NCBI RefSeq assembly: GCF_001578775.1
Contig: NZ_KQ969062.1
Span: 198,954-262,953 of the forward strand
Length of the DNA stretch: 64,000 bases
Reading direction: 5' to 3'
Source: Streptococcus cristatus
GTDB lineage: Bacteria; Bacillota; Bacilli; Lactobacillales; Streptococcaceae
The translations under genes were made by a program, and so were the position numbers. This document shows positions 26,931-36,485 of the stretch, in pieces (within the stretch, counting starts at the first letter, position 1; the number at the start of each line of letters is the position of its first letter). A model generated the notes under the pieces. It was not told where the DNA came from. It made no database searches and saw nothing but the letters and a program-made list of their open reading frames with translations.

Positions 26931-27626
26931 ATGAATCAAGAAAATCAAATGATCGAAATCGATGTGTTGTCTTTGCTGAAGACAATTTGGAAACGGAAAT
27001 TTTTAATTATCTTAACTGCCTTATTGACGGGAATTTTAGCCCTAGGTTATAGCGTTTTTATTGCTAAGCCTGCTTATAAGAGCACGACGCGTATCTACGT
27101 TGTCAATCGTCAGCAGGGCGAAAATCCTACCTTGACAAACCAAGACTTGCAGGCTGGTTCTTATCTGGTAAAGGACTACAAGGAAATTATCTTGTCTCAG
27201 GATGTCTTGGCATCAGCCATTTCAGAATTGAAACTGTCAGGTTCGCCATCTGACTTGGCATCTAAGGTAACTGTGACCGTACCGACAGATACTCGGATTG
27301 TGTCTATTACGGTTACGCATGCGGATCCGGCAGAAGCTAGCCGTATCGCCAATACCTTACGTGAAGTCGCTGCTGAGAAGATCATCGCTGTCACCAAGGT
27401 ATCTGATGTTACAACGCTGGAAGAAGCAGAAACGCCAAAAACACCGTCTTCTCCAAACATCCGTCGCAATACCATCATTGGAGTGCTTGCGGGTGGTGTC
27501 TTAATGGTCATTGTAGTAGTGATTGTTGAGATCCTTGATGACCGTGTCAAGAAGCCAGAAGATATTGAAGAAGTCTTAGGAATGACCTTGCTTGGTGTCG
27601 TTCCAGATATGAGTAAGGTAGGTTAG
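26931..27626 (+). CDS. wzd: Capsular polysaccharide chain-length/kinase-adaptor protein Wzd/CpsC
   Basis: 231 residues. Wzz domain with a first transmembrane segment at about 20-42, extracellular part to about 170, a proline-rich stretch ([10 protein letters not shown]) and a second transmembrane segment near 177-199; the short cytoplasmic tail activates Wze. Controls chain length and export with the kinase. Confidence 0.95.
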   Translation: MNQENQMIEIDVLSLLKTIWKRKFLIILTALLTGILALGYSVFIAKPAYKSTTRIYVVNRQQGENPTLTNQDLQAGSYLVKDYKEIILSQDVLASAISELKLSGSPSDLASKVTVTVPTDTRIVSITVTHADPAEASRIANTLREVAAEKIIAVTKVSDVTTLEEAETPKTPSSPNIRRNTIIGVLAGGVLMVIVVVIVEILDDRVKKPEDIEEVLGMTLLGVVPDMSKVG

Positions 27627-27634
27627 GAGATACA

Positions 27635-28333
27635 ATGCCAATACTAGAGTTAGCAAAAAAGAAAAAGATTTCTATTTCACGGGTAGAGGAGTACTATAAT
27701 GCTCTTCGAACCAATATCCAACTTAGCGGCGAGAATATCAGAGTAATTGCTGTAAGTTCTACTTTCCCGGGTGAAGGAAAGACAACAACTTCAACTAATC
27801 TCGCTCTGACCTTTGCTAAAGCGGGTCACAAGACACTTTTGGTTGATGCAGATATCCGTAATTCTAAAATGTTAGGTGGTGTCTTTAAGAGCGATGGAAA
27901 AGTCACTGGTTTGACAGAGTATCTGTCTGGCACTACAGATCTATCTCAAGGATTGTGCGAAACGGATGAGCCAAATCTTTTCGTTGTCACTTCGGGGCAA
28001 ATCTCCCCTAACCCGACTGCACTTCTTCAGAGTGATCGATTTGCAACGATGATGAACGTTTTGCGCCGTCACTATGATTATATTATTGTAGATACACCAC
28101 CGATTGGTATGGTAGTAGACGCGACTCTTATTTCTAGGGTCTGTGATGCTAGCCTTTTGGTTGTAGCACCAAAGGAAGTTAAGCGGAAGATGGTTCAAAG
28201 ATCTAAAATGCAATTGGAACAATCATCTACACCTTTCCTTGGTGTAGTCTTAAATAAATACAATGTTGAAGCGGATAAATATGGTTTCTATGGTTCCTAT
28301 GGACACTATGGGGATAATTTGAGTAAAGAATAG
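27635..28333 (+). CDS. wze: Tyrosine-protein kinase Wze/CpsD
   Basis: 232 residues. BY-kinase with Walker A FPGEGKTTTSTNLA near residue 46, Walker A' LLVDADIRNS near 70, Walker B YIIVDTPP near 149, and a C-terminal tyrosine cluster (YGFYGSYGHYG) that is autophosphorylated. It acts at the membrane with Wzd. Last gene of the conserved regulatory block; the genes after it are AT-richer. Confidence 0.95.
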   Translation: MPILELAKKKKISISRVEEYYNALRTNIQLSGENIRVIAVSSTFPGEGKTTTSTNLALTFAKAGHKTLLVDADIRNSKMLGGVFKSDGKVTGLTEYLSGTTDLSQGLCETDEPNLFVVTSGQISPNPTALLQSDRFATMMNVLRRHYDYIIVDTPPIGMVVDATLISRVCDASLLVVAPKEVKRKMVQRSKMQLEQSSTPFLGVVLNKYNVEADKYGFYGSYGHYGDNLSKE

Positions 28334-28351
28334 TAGAAATAAAGGGATATT

Positions 28352-30160
28352 ATGGAATTAACACGATCACAAAAAAGAATTATTCTGATGATAGCAGATG
28401 CTGTTTTAATATATTTTAGTGGTTTTGTGGCATACTTCTTTTTATCTGAATATGTTTTGCTGTCAGATTTGAGTTTTGTACAAACCTTAACAATGACAGT
28501 AGTGCTCTATTTTTTAATTGGAATCAAAACGAAACTCTTTTCGATTATTAATCGTTATACGGACTATAAAACTCTCAGTACAATCAGTCTAACCTTGGTA
28601 GGTGCTTACTTTATTGTTTTTTTAGTAGAACTTGCGCTATCCTTGCATACAAGCTATCGTTTTTTATTACTTAGTTGCATGTTCTCTATTTTATTTACTA
28701 TGTCCATGCGTCTTTGCTGGAGAATGTGGTTTAGTTTTAAAAACGGAACAACCTATACAGAGGTTGAAGAAAGCAAAGTAAGTAGAACGCTGGTTGTCGG
28801 AGCAGGGGATGGTGGAAGCCTATTTATTAAAACGGCTTTAAAAGAGTCACCTGAATTAAAGATTGTAGCTGTTGTAGATAGTGATACAAGTAAGCAAGGC
28901 TCGTTTTTGCATGGTGTCAAAGTTGTTGGTACGGATAAGCAAATCCCTGAAATTGTAGCAAATTATGAGATAAGTCAGATTGTCCTAGCAATTCCTTCTC
29001 TAAAACCAGATGAGTATGAACGGCTTTTTTCTCTTTGTAAAAAGACAGGTGCTAAAGTTAGCGCTATGCCAAAATATGAAGAAGTGGTTACAGGAAAGCT
29101 AAAAGTACATAAATTACGGGAAATTGATATTGCTGATTTATTGGGAAGAAAAGAAGTTAGACTTGATCAAACGAGTTTGCAATCCAATATTGATGGTAAG
29201 ACAATTTTGGTAACAGGAGCAGGAGGCTCAATTGGTTCAGAGCTTTGTCGTCAGATTGCTCGTTTTTCTCCTGCAAGATTGCTACTTTTAGGTCATGGAG
29301 AAAATTCTATCTATTTAATTCATAAAGAATTACTTGCTCAATATGGAGATAAAGTCGAGATTGTGCCTCTTATCGCGGATATACAAGATCGAGAACGGAT
29401 ATTCCATATTATGCATGAATATCAACCTGATCGTGTTTACCATGCTGCAGCTCATAAGCACGTCCCACTGATGGAATACAATCCAACTGAAGCAGTAAAA
29501 AACAATATTTATGGAACCAAAAATGTGGCTGAAGCTGCGAAAGCAGCTGGAGTTGCTAAATTTGTAATGGTTTCTACAGATAAGGCAGTGAATCCTCCAA
29601 ACGTCATGGGAGCTACAAAACGTGTGGCTGAAATGATCGTTACGAGTTTGAATGAGGAAGGGAAGACCTTGTTTGCAGCGGTTCGCTTTGGGAATGTTTT
29701 AGGCAGTCGAGGTAGTGTAGTGCCTTTGTTCAAGGAGCAAATTGCGAACGGTGGTCCAATTACCGTCACAGATTTCCGAATGACACGGTATTTCATGACT
29801 ATTCCCGAAGCAAGTCGTCTTGTTATTCAAGCGGGTGCGCTAATGCATGGTGGAGAAATTTTCGTGTTAGATATGGGTGAGCCAGTTAAAATTTTAGATT
29901 TAGCTAAAAAAATGATTACCTTGAGCGGTCATACGGAAGAGGAGATCCAAATTGTAGAAGCTGGAATTCGCCCAGGAGAGAAATTATATGAGGAATTGCT
30001 CTCTACTGAAGAGCGAGTTGACGAACAAATCTATGAAAAAATATTTGTAGGAAATGTTCAAGCTTTACCTAATTCAGAAGTAACAGCTTTTATTGACTCT
30101 ATTTCCAAATTAGATGGAGCAGAATTGAAAGCTAAATTAATAAAATTTGCGCAACAGTAG
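28352..30160 (+). CDS. CapD/FlaA1-like UDP-sugar 4,6-dehydratase, membrane-bound
   Basis: 602 residues. Four N-terminal transmembrane segments (about 10-125), a first Rossmann-like domain (about 145-270) and a C-terminal SDR domain with TGAGGSIGSE near residue 288, the STDKAVNPPNVMGATK active-site segment near 407, and a C-terminal part to 600. It resembles PglF/WbpM, which convert UDP-GlcNAc to UDP-4-keto-6-deoxy-GlcNAc. No aminotransferase of the PglE type is in the locus, so the end product may be a 6-deoxy-HexNAc made with a reductase, or an epimer. The 18 bp to wze and 14 bp to the next gene point to one operon. Confidence 0.85.
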   Translation: MELTRSQKRIILMIADAVLIYFSGFVAYFFLSEYVLLSDLSFVQTLTMTVVLYFLIGIKTKLFSIINRYTDYKTLSTISLTLVGAYFIVFLVELALSLHTSYRFLLLSCMFSILFTMSMRLCWRMWFSFKNGTTYTEVEESKVSRTLVVGAGDGGSLFIKTALKESPELKIVAVVDSDTSKQGSFLHGVKVVGTDKQIPEIVANYEISQIVLAIPSLKPDEYERLFSLCKKTGAKVSAMPKYEEVVTGKLKVHKLREIDIADLLGRKEVRLDQTSLQSNIDGKTILVTGAGGSIGSELCRQIARFSPARLLLLGHGENSIYLIHKELLAQYGDKVEIVPLIADIQDRERIFHIMHEYQPDRVYHAAAHKHVPLMEYNPTEAVKNNIYGTKNVAEAAKAAGVAKFVMVSTDKAVNPPNVMGATKRVAEMIVTSLNEEGKTLFAAVRFGNVLGSRGSVVPLFKEQIANGGPITVTDFRMTRYFMTIPEASRLVIQAGALMHGGEIFVLDMGEPVKILDLAKKMITLSGHTEEEIQIVEAGIRPGEKLYEELLSTEERVDEQIYEKIFVGNVQALPNSEVTAFIDSISKLDGAELKAKLIKFAQQ

Positions 30161-30174
30161 GGGGTAGATAAAGT

Positions 30175-30777
30175 ATGTATAAATTTATTAAACGCATTCT
30201 TGATATTGTTTTGTCCTTATGCGGTATGATTGTACTATCACCTCTATTTCTTGTTCTGATCATAGCCATAAAGTTAGATTCAAAGGGACCAGTACTTTTT
30301 AAACAAAAACGTATAGGATTACACAAAAAACACTTTTTTATTTTAAAATTTAGAACGATGCGGATTGACACACCTAAAGACACTCCCACTCATTTATTAG
30401 AAAATCCTGAACAATGGATTACGAAGGTTGGGAAATTCATGCGCAAAACATCTCTTGATGAATTACCGCAAATTTGGAATATCTTTGTTGGAGACATGAG
30501 CATCATTGGTCCTCGGCCTGCCCTTTGGAATCAATATGATTTAATTGAGGAACGTGATAAGTATGGTGCTAATGATGTGTTACCAGGATTGACTGGTTGG
30601 GCACAGATTAATGGTCGTGATGAACTACCAATCAAACAAAAAGCTGAACTTGATGGCTACTATGTAAAAAACGTATCCTTTGCTCTAGATTGTCGCTGTT
30701 TCTTTGGAACGATTCTAAGTGTTTTAAAAAGTGACGGTGTTGTTGAAGGAGGACCAAGACAGAAAGGGAAGAAATGA
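30175..30777 (+). CDS. Initiating sugar-phosphate transferase (PglC-like)
   Basis: 200 residues: the small monotopic type of bacterial sugar transferase. One N-terminal hydrophobic re-entrant helix (about 11-32), then GPVLFKQKRIGLHKKHFFILKFRTM, RKTSLDELPQIWNIFVGDMS and GPRP. It puts the first sugar-phosphate on undecaprenyl phosphate. Pneumococcal loci usually use the larger WchA type instead. The pairing with the dehydratase just upstream suggests the first sugar is the dehydratase product. It ends 4 bp inside the next gene (ATGA overlap). Confidence 0.9.
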   Translation: MYKFIKRILDIVLSLCGMIVLSPLFLVLIIAIKLDSKGPVLFKQKRIGLHKKHFFILKFRTMRIDTPKDTPTHLLENPEQWITKVGKFMRKTSLDELPQIWNIFVGDMSIIGPRPALWNQYDLIEERDKYGANDVLPGLTGWAQINGRDELPIKQKAELDGYYVKNVSFALDCRCFFGTILSVLKSDGVVEGGPRQKGKK

Positions 30778-31589
30778 ATTTTTCAGTACTAATGTCAGTA
30801 TATGAGAAAGAAACACCAGAATATCTTCAGGCTGCTTTAGATAGTATTTTAGTAAATCAAACAATAATGCCAACTGAAGTGGTAGTAGTTGAAGATGGAC
30901 CGCTTAATGATGGGCTTTACGATATTTTGGAAGAGTTCAGAAAAAAGTTTCCTTGTTTAAAGACAGTCCCTCTTAGAAAAAATGTCGGTCTAGGTGATGC
31001 ATTGAATGAAGGTTTGAAACATTGTAGTTATGAGTGGGTGGCTCGTATGGACTCTGATGATATAGCCGTAGATACGCGGTTTGAGTCTCAATTGACCTTT
31101 ATTAAGCATAATCCAGATATAGATTTACTTGGGGGAAACATTACTGAGTTTTTAAACTCTCCGTTAGAGGTTGTTTCAGAAAAAAAGGTTCCTCAATCGC
31201 ATGATGAAATTGTTCATATGGCTAAGAGACGAAATCCTATGTGTCATATGACAGTGATGTTTAGAAAGCCCAGTGTTGAGAAAGCAGGAGGTTATTTACC
31301 GCTTCCATATGTTGAGGATTATTATCTTTGGGTACGTATGATTGCTACAGGAGCTAGACTAGCAAATATTTCTGAGACTCTTGTTTATGCTCGTGTGGGG
31401 AATGGGATGTATAATCGAAGAGGGAATAAAGAACAGATAGCAAGTTGGAATATATTAAATAAGTTTATGCTTACAAATGGTCTGGTTAATAAAAGAGATG
31501 CTTTTTTAAATCAAATTTATATTAGAATTTTTGTATATATGCCATCTGGTGTGAAAAAATTTATTTATGAAAAGATATTAAGGAAATAA
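30774..31589 (+). CDS. Glycosyltransferase family 2
   Basis: 271 residues. GT-A fold: NFSVLMSVYEKETPEYLQAAL at the N-terminus, VVVVEDGPLND near 36, and the metal-binding region WVARMDSDDIAVDTRFE near 88. C-terminal basic helices probably touch the membrane. It adds a sugar to the lipid-linked repeat unit; donor and acceptor are unknown. Low G+C and many AGA/ATA-type codons, as in the rest of this block. Confidence 0.88.
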   Translation: MNFSVLMSVYEKETPEYLQAALDSILVNQTIMPTEVVVVEDGPLNDGLYDILEEFRKKFPCLKTVPLRKNVGLGDALNEGLKHCSYEWVARMDSDDIAVDTRFESQLTFIKHNPDIDLLGGNITEFLNSPLEVVSEKKVPQSHDEIVHMAKRRNPMCHMTVMFRKPSVEKAGGYLPLPYVEDYYLWVRMIATGARLANISETLVYARVGNGMYNRRGNKEQIASWNILNKFMLTNGLVNKRDAFLNQIYIRIFVYMPSGVKKFIYEKILRK

Positions 31590-31590
31590 T

Positions 31591-32538
31591 ATGATTACAG
31601 TATTGATGGCAACTTATAATGGAGAGAAATTTATAGAGCAACAGCTATATTCGATTCGTAGCCAAACACTTCCTGCAGATAGAGTTATTATTTTGGATGA
31701 TTGTTCGACGGATAAAACGTTTGATATTGTTGATAGATTTATTCAAAAATATAATTTAGTTGCATGGGAAATTTACCAAAATGAATCCAATCAGGGGCAC
31801 TATAGAACTTTTATCAATCTAACCAAAATGGTAGATAAGGGCTATACTTTCTTCTCTGATCAGGATGATATTTGGGATGATTGTAAAATTGAGTCAATGA
31901 TGAAGGAATTTTATAATTCACAGATTTCAATGGTATTCTGTAAATCAAGGTATATCAATGAGACTGGTGAGGTTATTAAAGAATTGAATACAACTAGCAA
32001 GTCTAGAATTTATCCAGTAAAAAAAATACTTCAATCATGGCCGTCAGGGTATCAAACAGTATTTCGTTCAGAGGTACTGAAAACTATTATTGAAAATAAA
32101 TATTTTGAATACCCTTGTTTTCAGTTTCATGATGTATTATTTGGTATGCTTTCTTGCTTATTCGGAGAGGTTGTTGAATTGGACACAATTCTAGACAGCC
32201 ATCGCTTACACCTAAGTAATGTCACACTCTCTTCCAAAAGTTCATCTTTTCATAATTCATTAGAGGAACGACTAAACTATTATACAAAAATGTATAAAAG
32301 ATATGAGGTTGTAACAAATCTCTCTACAGAAATTGAGAATTATGAAGTTAAAGAAGTAGCTGAGAACTATGGTAAATTATATAAAGCAAGAGCAGAATTT
32401 ATAGAAAAGCGGACCTTTAAGTCAATTAGAGAGATGTATAAATTAAAACAATTTTATAATGGTTTTCGAGCATTTTTCAGTGATATTATATATTCATTAA
32501 GATTGCAGAGGCTGTTTGCTAAAATAATGAGGAGATAA
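31591..32538 (+). CDS. Glycosyltransferase family 2 (rhamnosyltransferase-like)
   Basis: 315 residues. N-terminal ITVLMATYNGEKFIEQQLYSI and ILDDCSTDKT near 35, then FFSDQDDIWDDCKIE near 90, the acceptor signature seen in WbbL/RfbN-type rhamnosyltransferases (FxDQDDxW). Rhamnose as donor is inferred only from that motif; no rml genes lie in the window. It starts 2 bp after the previous gene. Confidence 0.88.
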   Translation: MITVLMATYNGEKFIEQQLYSIRSQTLPADRVIILDDCSTDKTFDIVDRFIQKYNLVAWEIYQNESNQGHYRTFINLTKMVDKGYTFFSDQDDIWDDCKIESMMKEFYNSQISMVFCKSRYINETGEVIKELNTTSKSRIYPVKKILQSWPSGYQTVFRSEVLKTIIENKYFEYPCFQFHDVLFGMLSCLFGEVVELDTILDSHRLHLSNVTLSSKSSSFHNSLEERLNYYTKMYKRYEVVTNLSTEIENYEVKEVAENYGKLYKARAEFIEKRTFKSIREMYKLKQFYNGFRAFFSDIIYSLRLQRLFAKIMRR

Positions 32539-32539
32539 A

Positions 32540-33460
32540 ATGAGAGGGACATCTAAAATTGAGTGGGAATTAGCGCGTGATGATTGTTTTAAAGGGATGT
32601 ATCAAACTATTTCTGAAACTCAATTAAAAAAATTACAAGAAGCGTATTTGTCCATGCTTGTTGATTTTGAGAAAGAGTGTGAGAACTATGGTTTGACATT
32701 CTATATGGTTGCTGGTACATTAATTGGTTCCCTTCGTCATAAGGGCTACATTCCTTGGGATGATGATATTGATTTGGTTATGTTCCGAGAAGAATATGAA
32801 CGGTTAACATATTTGTTTGCGGAGAGCAAAAATTTTCAATTAATTTCACCTAAAAATGAAAAAAGTAACATTTTTAAATATACTAAAATTCAAAGCAAGT
32901 TTCTAACTTATTTTGATGTTTTGGGAGAAGGATTTAGTAAGAAAAAATATCTATATTTGGATATGTTGCCGATTGATTTTGTACCAGAAAATAACTTGGT
33001 CAGAAAAATTAAAGGGAGTCTTTTTCGTTTAGTGGATCTATCCTATAGTAGTTCTAGATGTTATAAAAAATATACACCACACCTCCATTATTTATCGAAA
33101 TACTCAGATGAGTTAAGGGAAAATTTACTAATTAGAAAAATTGTTGGTTTGCCAGCAATTTTAATAGGACCACGAAATCTATATAAACTAATGGAAAAAT
33201 TTTTGAAGTCTAATAAAAAAACCTCAAAAATTACTATTGCATACGGAGTTAAGGGTTATTTAGGAGAGGTTTTAGATTACGATGTTTTTTATCCTGCACG
33301 AAAGTACCCATTTGAAGGGAAGGAATTTTATGGACCCAATAGAGCTGATGAGTATTTAGCAAATCGATATGGTGACTATATGACGTTGCCACCTAAATCA
33401 GAGCAAGGTGAACGACATGTTCGGTTGAGAGATGATTGGGAAGAGAGTGTAGAGAGATAA
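32540..33460 (+). CDS. licD: LicD family phosphotransferase
   Basis: 306 residues. LicD fold: MVAGTLIGSLRHKGYIPWDDDIDLVMFREEYERL near residues 55-88 with the DDDID metal motif, and YLDMLPIDFVP near 140. LicD enzymes move a phospho-group from a CDP donor (CDP-choline, CDP-ribitol or other) to a glycan. Together with the cytidylyltransferase and SDR genes downstream, it may use a CDP-polyol. Phosphocholine is the alternative, but no licABC genes are seen here. Confidence 0.88.
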   Translation: MRGTSKIEWELARDDCFKGMYQTISETQLKKLQEAYLSMLVDFEKECENYGLTFYMVAGTLIGSLRHKGYIPWDDDIDLVMFREEYERLTYLFAESKNFQLISPKNEKSNIFKYTKIQSKFLTYFDVLGEGFSKKKYLYLDMLPIDFVPENNLVRKIKGSLFRLVDLSYSSSRCYKKYTPHLHYLSKYSDELRENLLIRKIVGLPAILIGPRNLYKLMEKFLKSNKKTSKITIAYGVKGYLGEVLDYDVFYPARKYPFEGKEFYGPNRADEYLANRYGDYMTLPPKSEQGERHVRLRDDWEESVER

Positions 33461-33462
33461 CG

Positions 33463-34794
33463 ATGGCTATTTTATTAAGTCTAATGATATCGCTTATATT
33501 GTATTTTTATTTTTTACTAATACGAAAAGATTTATCTAATCCAGGTATTATCAATTTAGTTATTTGGTTATTTGCTTCATTAGGAACGATACACTTTGTA
33601 AATAAGTGGGGATCTCCTCTTAGCTTTGTAACATTATTAATCTTAGTAGTAGGGTTAATAATGTTTTCCGCAGGTGTGTCCCTCTCAAATTCATTTGTAA
33701 AAACTTCCAGCAAAAAAAGTTTTAGAAGTTTACCTCTAGTACCGATGTTTTTTTTCATTATTGTATTTATATTTTTCATTTTTGCCTATAGAATTTTATC
33801 AGTTGATGCTTTTAGGGTTTCTGTTTATTACTCCCAGATATCTGGTAAGCCTGTAAGTTCTAATTTATTTACTGCAATTGAGCGTGCGAGGTATATGATT
33901 ACCAACTATGATTATTCTTTTTCAAAAGGAACAGCTAATATTCTTAGAGCCAATTACTCTCTAGGTATTTTGACGTTTACTTACTATTGTCAAGAGTATT
34001 TTTATGGGAAGAACCTTATTCAAAAATTTTTATTTTTATTAATTGCTTTAGCCTCGCTGTTTATTTCTCTTCTATCTACAGGTAGGACAGAATTACTAGG
34101 ACTTGTTTCGGGCTATTTTGTAATTTTTATCTTATATTATTCCCGAAAATATATATGGTCAGGGGTCGAATCATCTAGTAAGCTACTCAAAATTATTCTA
34201 TTGTATGGTTTAGGGGCAATTGCATTATTTCTTGTTGTAGGGGATGTTGTTTTAAATAGGCTAGGGAGTAGTCCATTAGATAATTTATCTAAGTATATTG
34301 GATCTCCGATAGCTGGATTAGATTATTTTATTAAGAATCAAAATTACTATCTAGAAAATAGATATTTTGGAGAAAATACTTTTATAGCTATTTATGGGAC
34401 ATTAAAAACTTTAGGAATTTTTCCTGAGCAATTATCACCATTTTTACCTATAATTAATTTTTATGGAACTACTAGTAATGTTTATACAGCTTACTATGTT
34501 TTTATAAAGGATTTTGGTTATAGTGTAGCAATTCTTGTTCAATTCTTTTATGGTATATTCTTTGGAACAATGTACTATATCATTAAAAAAAATCTGTTCT
34601 CTCCATTTTTGATAATGATTTATGGGTTATTATCATATGGGATGGTGATCATGTTTTTTCAAGAAGCATTCATTACCTTGTTGACGACACATATCGTACG
34701 TTTGATGTTTTTGTTAGTGTGGTTAGCCTTGATAAAGATATTATCTATATTTAAACTGGGCGTGCATATCAATATATTACGCAATCGTATCTAA
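33463..34794 (+). CDS. wzy: Repeat-unit polymerase Wzy
   Basis: 443 residues with about 10-12 transmembrane segments and a large extracellular loop (about 240-330), the usual Wzy picture. It starts 2 bp after licD. Wzy proteins share little sequence, so the call rests on topology, position between glycosyltransferases and Wzx, and motifs such as STGRTELLG. It polymerises flipped repeat units on the outer face. Strongly A/T-rich. Confidence 0.82.
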   Translation: MAILLSLMISLILYFYFLLIRKDLSNPGIINLVIWLFASLGTIHFVNKWGSPLSFVTLLILVVGLIMFSAGVSLSNSFVKTSSKKSFRSLPLVPMFFFIIVFIFFIFAYRILSVDAFRVSVYYSQISGKPVSSNLFTAIERARYMITNYDYSFSKGTANILRANYSLGILTFTYYCQEYFYGKNLIQKFLFLLIALASLFISLLSTGRTELLGLVSGYFVIFILYYSRKYIWSGVESSSKLLKIILLYGLGAIALFLVVGDVVLNRLGSSPLDNLSKYIGSPIAGLDYFIKNQNYYLENRYFGENTFIAIYGTLKTLGIFPEQLSPFLPIINFYGTTSNVYTAYYVFIKDFGYSVAILVQFFYGIFFGTMYYIIKKNLFSPFLIMIYGLLSYGMVIMFFQEAFITLLTTHIVRLMFLLVWLALIKILSIFKLGVHINILRNRI

Positions 34795-34815
34795 GTATAT
34801 TAGGAATATAGCAGA

Positions 34816-35748
34816 ATGAATTTAATAAAAAAAATATATAAGAGTGGTAGAATTAGGCAATTACTTCACAATAGACTAGTTTTCTTTACATTTTTTCAGC
34901 TACTTCTTCAGCCTAAAACCGAGAAGTCATTGGAGATTTTACAAGTTTCCATTGATCAAAAGATTATGAGAAAGCTTCGTAAAAAATATAGAGCAGATAT
35001 TGAATACTTCAAGAATAATGTAGAACAATTTAAACAAGAAGGACAAGATAATCGATTTGTATGGGTGTTATGGTATCAAGGGATAGAAAATGCTCCTGTT
35101 TTGGTTAAAAACTGTTTTGAATCTTTAAAGAGTAATCTACCTGAGGATAGAACTTTAGTAGCGTTAGATGAAACTAATTTGTCCAACTATATAGAGTTAC
35201 CGACGTTTATCACTGAGAAATATGCAGAAGGTAAAATTTCTCATGCTCATTTTTCAGATATTGTCCGTATAGAGCTACTCTCGAAATATGGGGGAACTTG
35301 GGTAGATGCGACAGTTTTCATGAGTTCGCCGATTATTCATGACTACTTCTTTGATTCTGATTTATTTCTATTTCAAGAGTTACGTCCCAATACATTTGCT
35401 CATAGTAAAAGAATATCTAGTTGGTTTATGACATCGAACCCAAATAATGAAATTATATTATTAACGAGATATCTGTTGCGTAGGTATTGGGAGAAGAATA
35501 ATAACTTGATGGATTACTTTCTTTTGCATAATTTTTTTGAACTTGCTATCGAAACCTATCCTGAAATTTGGGATGAGGTTGTTCCTTATAGCAATTCACA
35601 CCCACATATTTTACAATTTAAGTTATTTGATGAGTACAATGACAAGCATTGGAAAGAATTATCGAGTCTAATAGAAGTTCATAAATTAACATATAAGTAT
35701 GAACAAAAGGATTACAAGGGAACGTATCTCACTAATGTGGTTCTCTAA
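34816..35748 (+). CDS. Capsular polysaccharide synthesis glycosyltransferase (Caps_synth type)
   Basis: 310 residues. WVLWYQGIENAPVLVKNCFESL near 80 and SHAHFSDIVRIELLSKYGGTWVDATVFMS near 130 are the signature of the GT32-like Caps_synth family, where the YGG.W.D motif binds nucleotide-sugar and metal. Third glycosyltransferase of the locus, suggesting a repeat unit of about four sugars counting the initiating one. Donor unknown. Confidence 0.82.
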   Translation: MNLIKKIYKSGRIRQLLHNRLVFFTFFQLLLQPKTEKSLEILQVSIDQKIMRKLRKKYRADIEYFKNNVEQFKQEGQDNRFVWVLWYQGIENAPVLVKNCFESLKSNLPEDRTLVALDETNLSNYIELPTFITEKYAEGKISHAHFSDIVRIELLSKYGGTWVDATVFMSSPIIHDYFFDSDLFLFQELRPNTFAHSKRISSWFMTSNPNNEIILLTRYLLRRYWEKNNNLMDYFLLHNFFELAIETYPEIWDEVVPYSNSHPHILQFKLFDEYNDKHWKELSSLIEVHKLTYKYEQKDYKGTYLTNVVL

Positions 35749-35765
35749 CAGCACAAGGAGGGTAT

Positions 35766-36485
35766 ATGGTAGTTTCAGCACTTATTTTTGCAGGTGGTTC
35801 TGGCTCACGGATGAAGACAACGACAAAGCCAAAGCAATTTTTAGAGCTATATGGCAAACCTATCATCATTCACACGATTGAACATTTTGAAAATCATCCA
35901 ATGATTGATCAGATTGTAATTGTTTGCATTGAGGGATGGATTGATTATTTAGAAAACCTGTTGTTGAAGTTTCATATTAAAAAAGTTGTAAAAATTGTTT
36001 CTGGAGGTACAACAGGACAGATGTCTATCTTCCATGGATTAGCTGCGATGTCAGATAATATTCAACCAGAAGATATTATCCTTATCCATGATGGTGTTCG
36101 TCCTTTGATTGATGCAGATATTATTACAAATAATATAGACTGTGTGCGTAAACATCGTACTGCAATCACCGTTAAACCTGTAATTGAGACGGTCATTCAG
36201 GTCAATGCAGAAAATGCTATTACAAATGTTGTAGATCGCGATTCTTGTCAAACAGCAGTAGCACCTCAAAGTTTCTTTCTTTCAGATATTTATTCGTTAC
36301 ATTTAAAAGCACAAGAAGATGGGTTGATAGATATGACGGATTCAGCTACCTTGGTACGCTACTATGGCTTGGAGTTATTTACTGTAATGGGAGGTCCAGA
36401 AAATATAAAAATCACGACGCCATCCGACTTTTATATTTTTAAGGCTATTTACGAAGCACGAGAAAATCAACAAATATTTGGATAA
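35766..36485 (+). CDS. IspD/TarI-like cytidylyltransferase
   Basis: 239 residues. Nucleotidyltransferase core: VSALIFAGGSGSRM (3-16) with KPKQFLELYGKP (22-33), VSGGTTGQMSIFHGL near 80, and IHDGVRPLID near 105. It belongs to the IspD group, where TarI and Bcs1 make CDP-ribitol. An SDR directly follows, as in TarI-TarJ or Mnp1-Mnp2-like pairs. A role in activating a polyol phosphate (ribitol, mannitol or similar) with CTP is likely. Housekeeping IspD is unlikely because this is a serotype block and most streptococci use the mevalonate route. Confidence 0.85.
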   Translation: MVVSALIFAGGSGSRMKTTTKPKQFLELYGKPIIIHTIEHFENHPMIDQIVIVCIEGWIDYLENLLLKFHIKKVVKIVSGGTTGQMSIFHGLAAMSDNIQPEDIILIHDGVRPLIDADIITNNIDCVRKHRTAITVKPVIETVIQVNAENAITNVVDRDSCQTAVAPQSFFLSDIYSLHLKAQEDGLIDMTDSATLVRYYGLELFTVMGGPENIKITTPSDFYIFKAIYEARENQQIFG

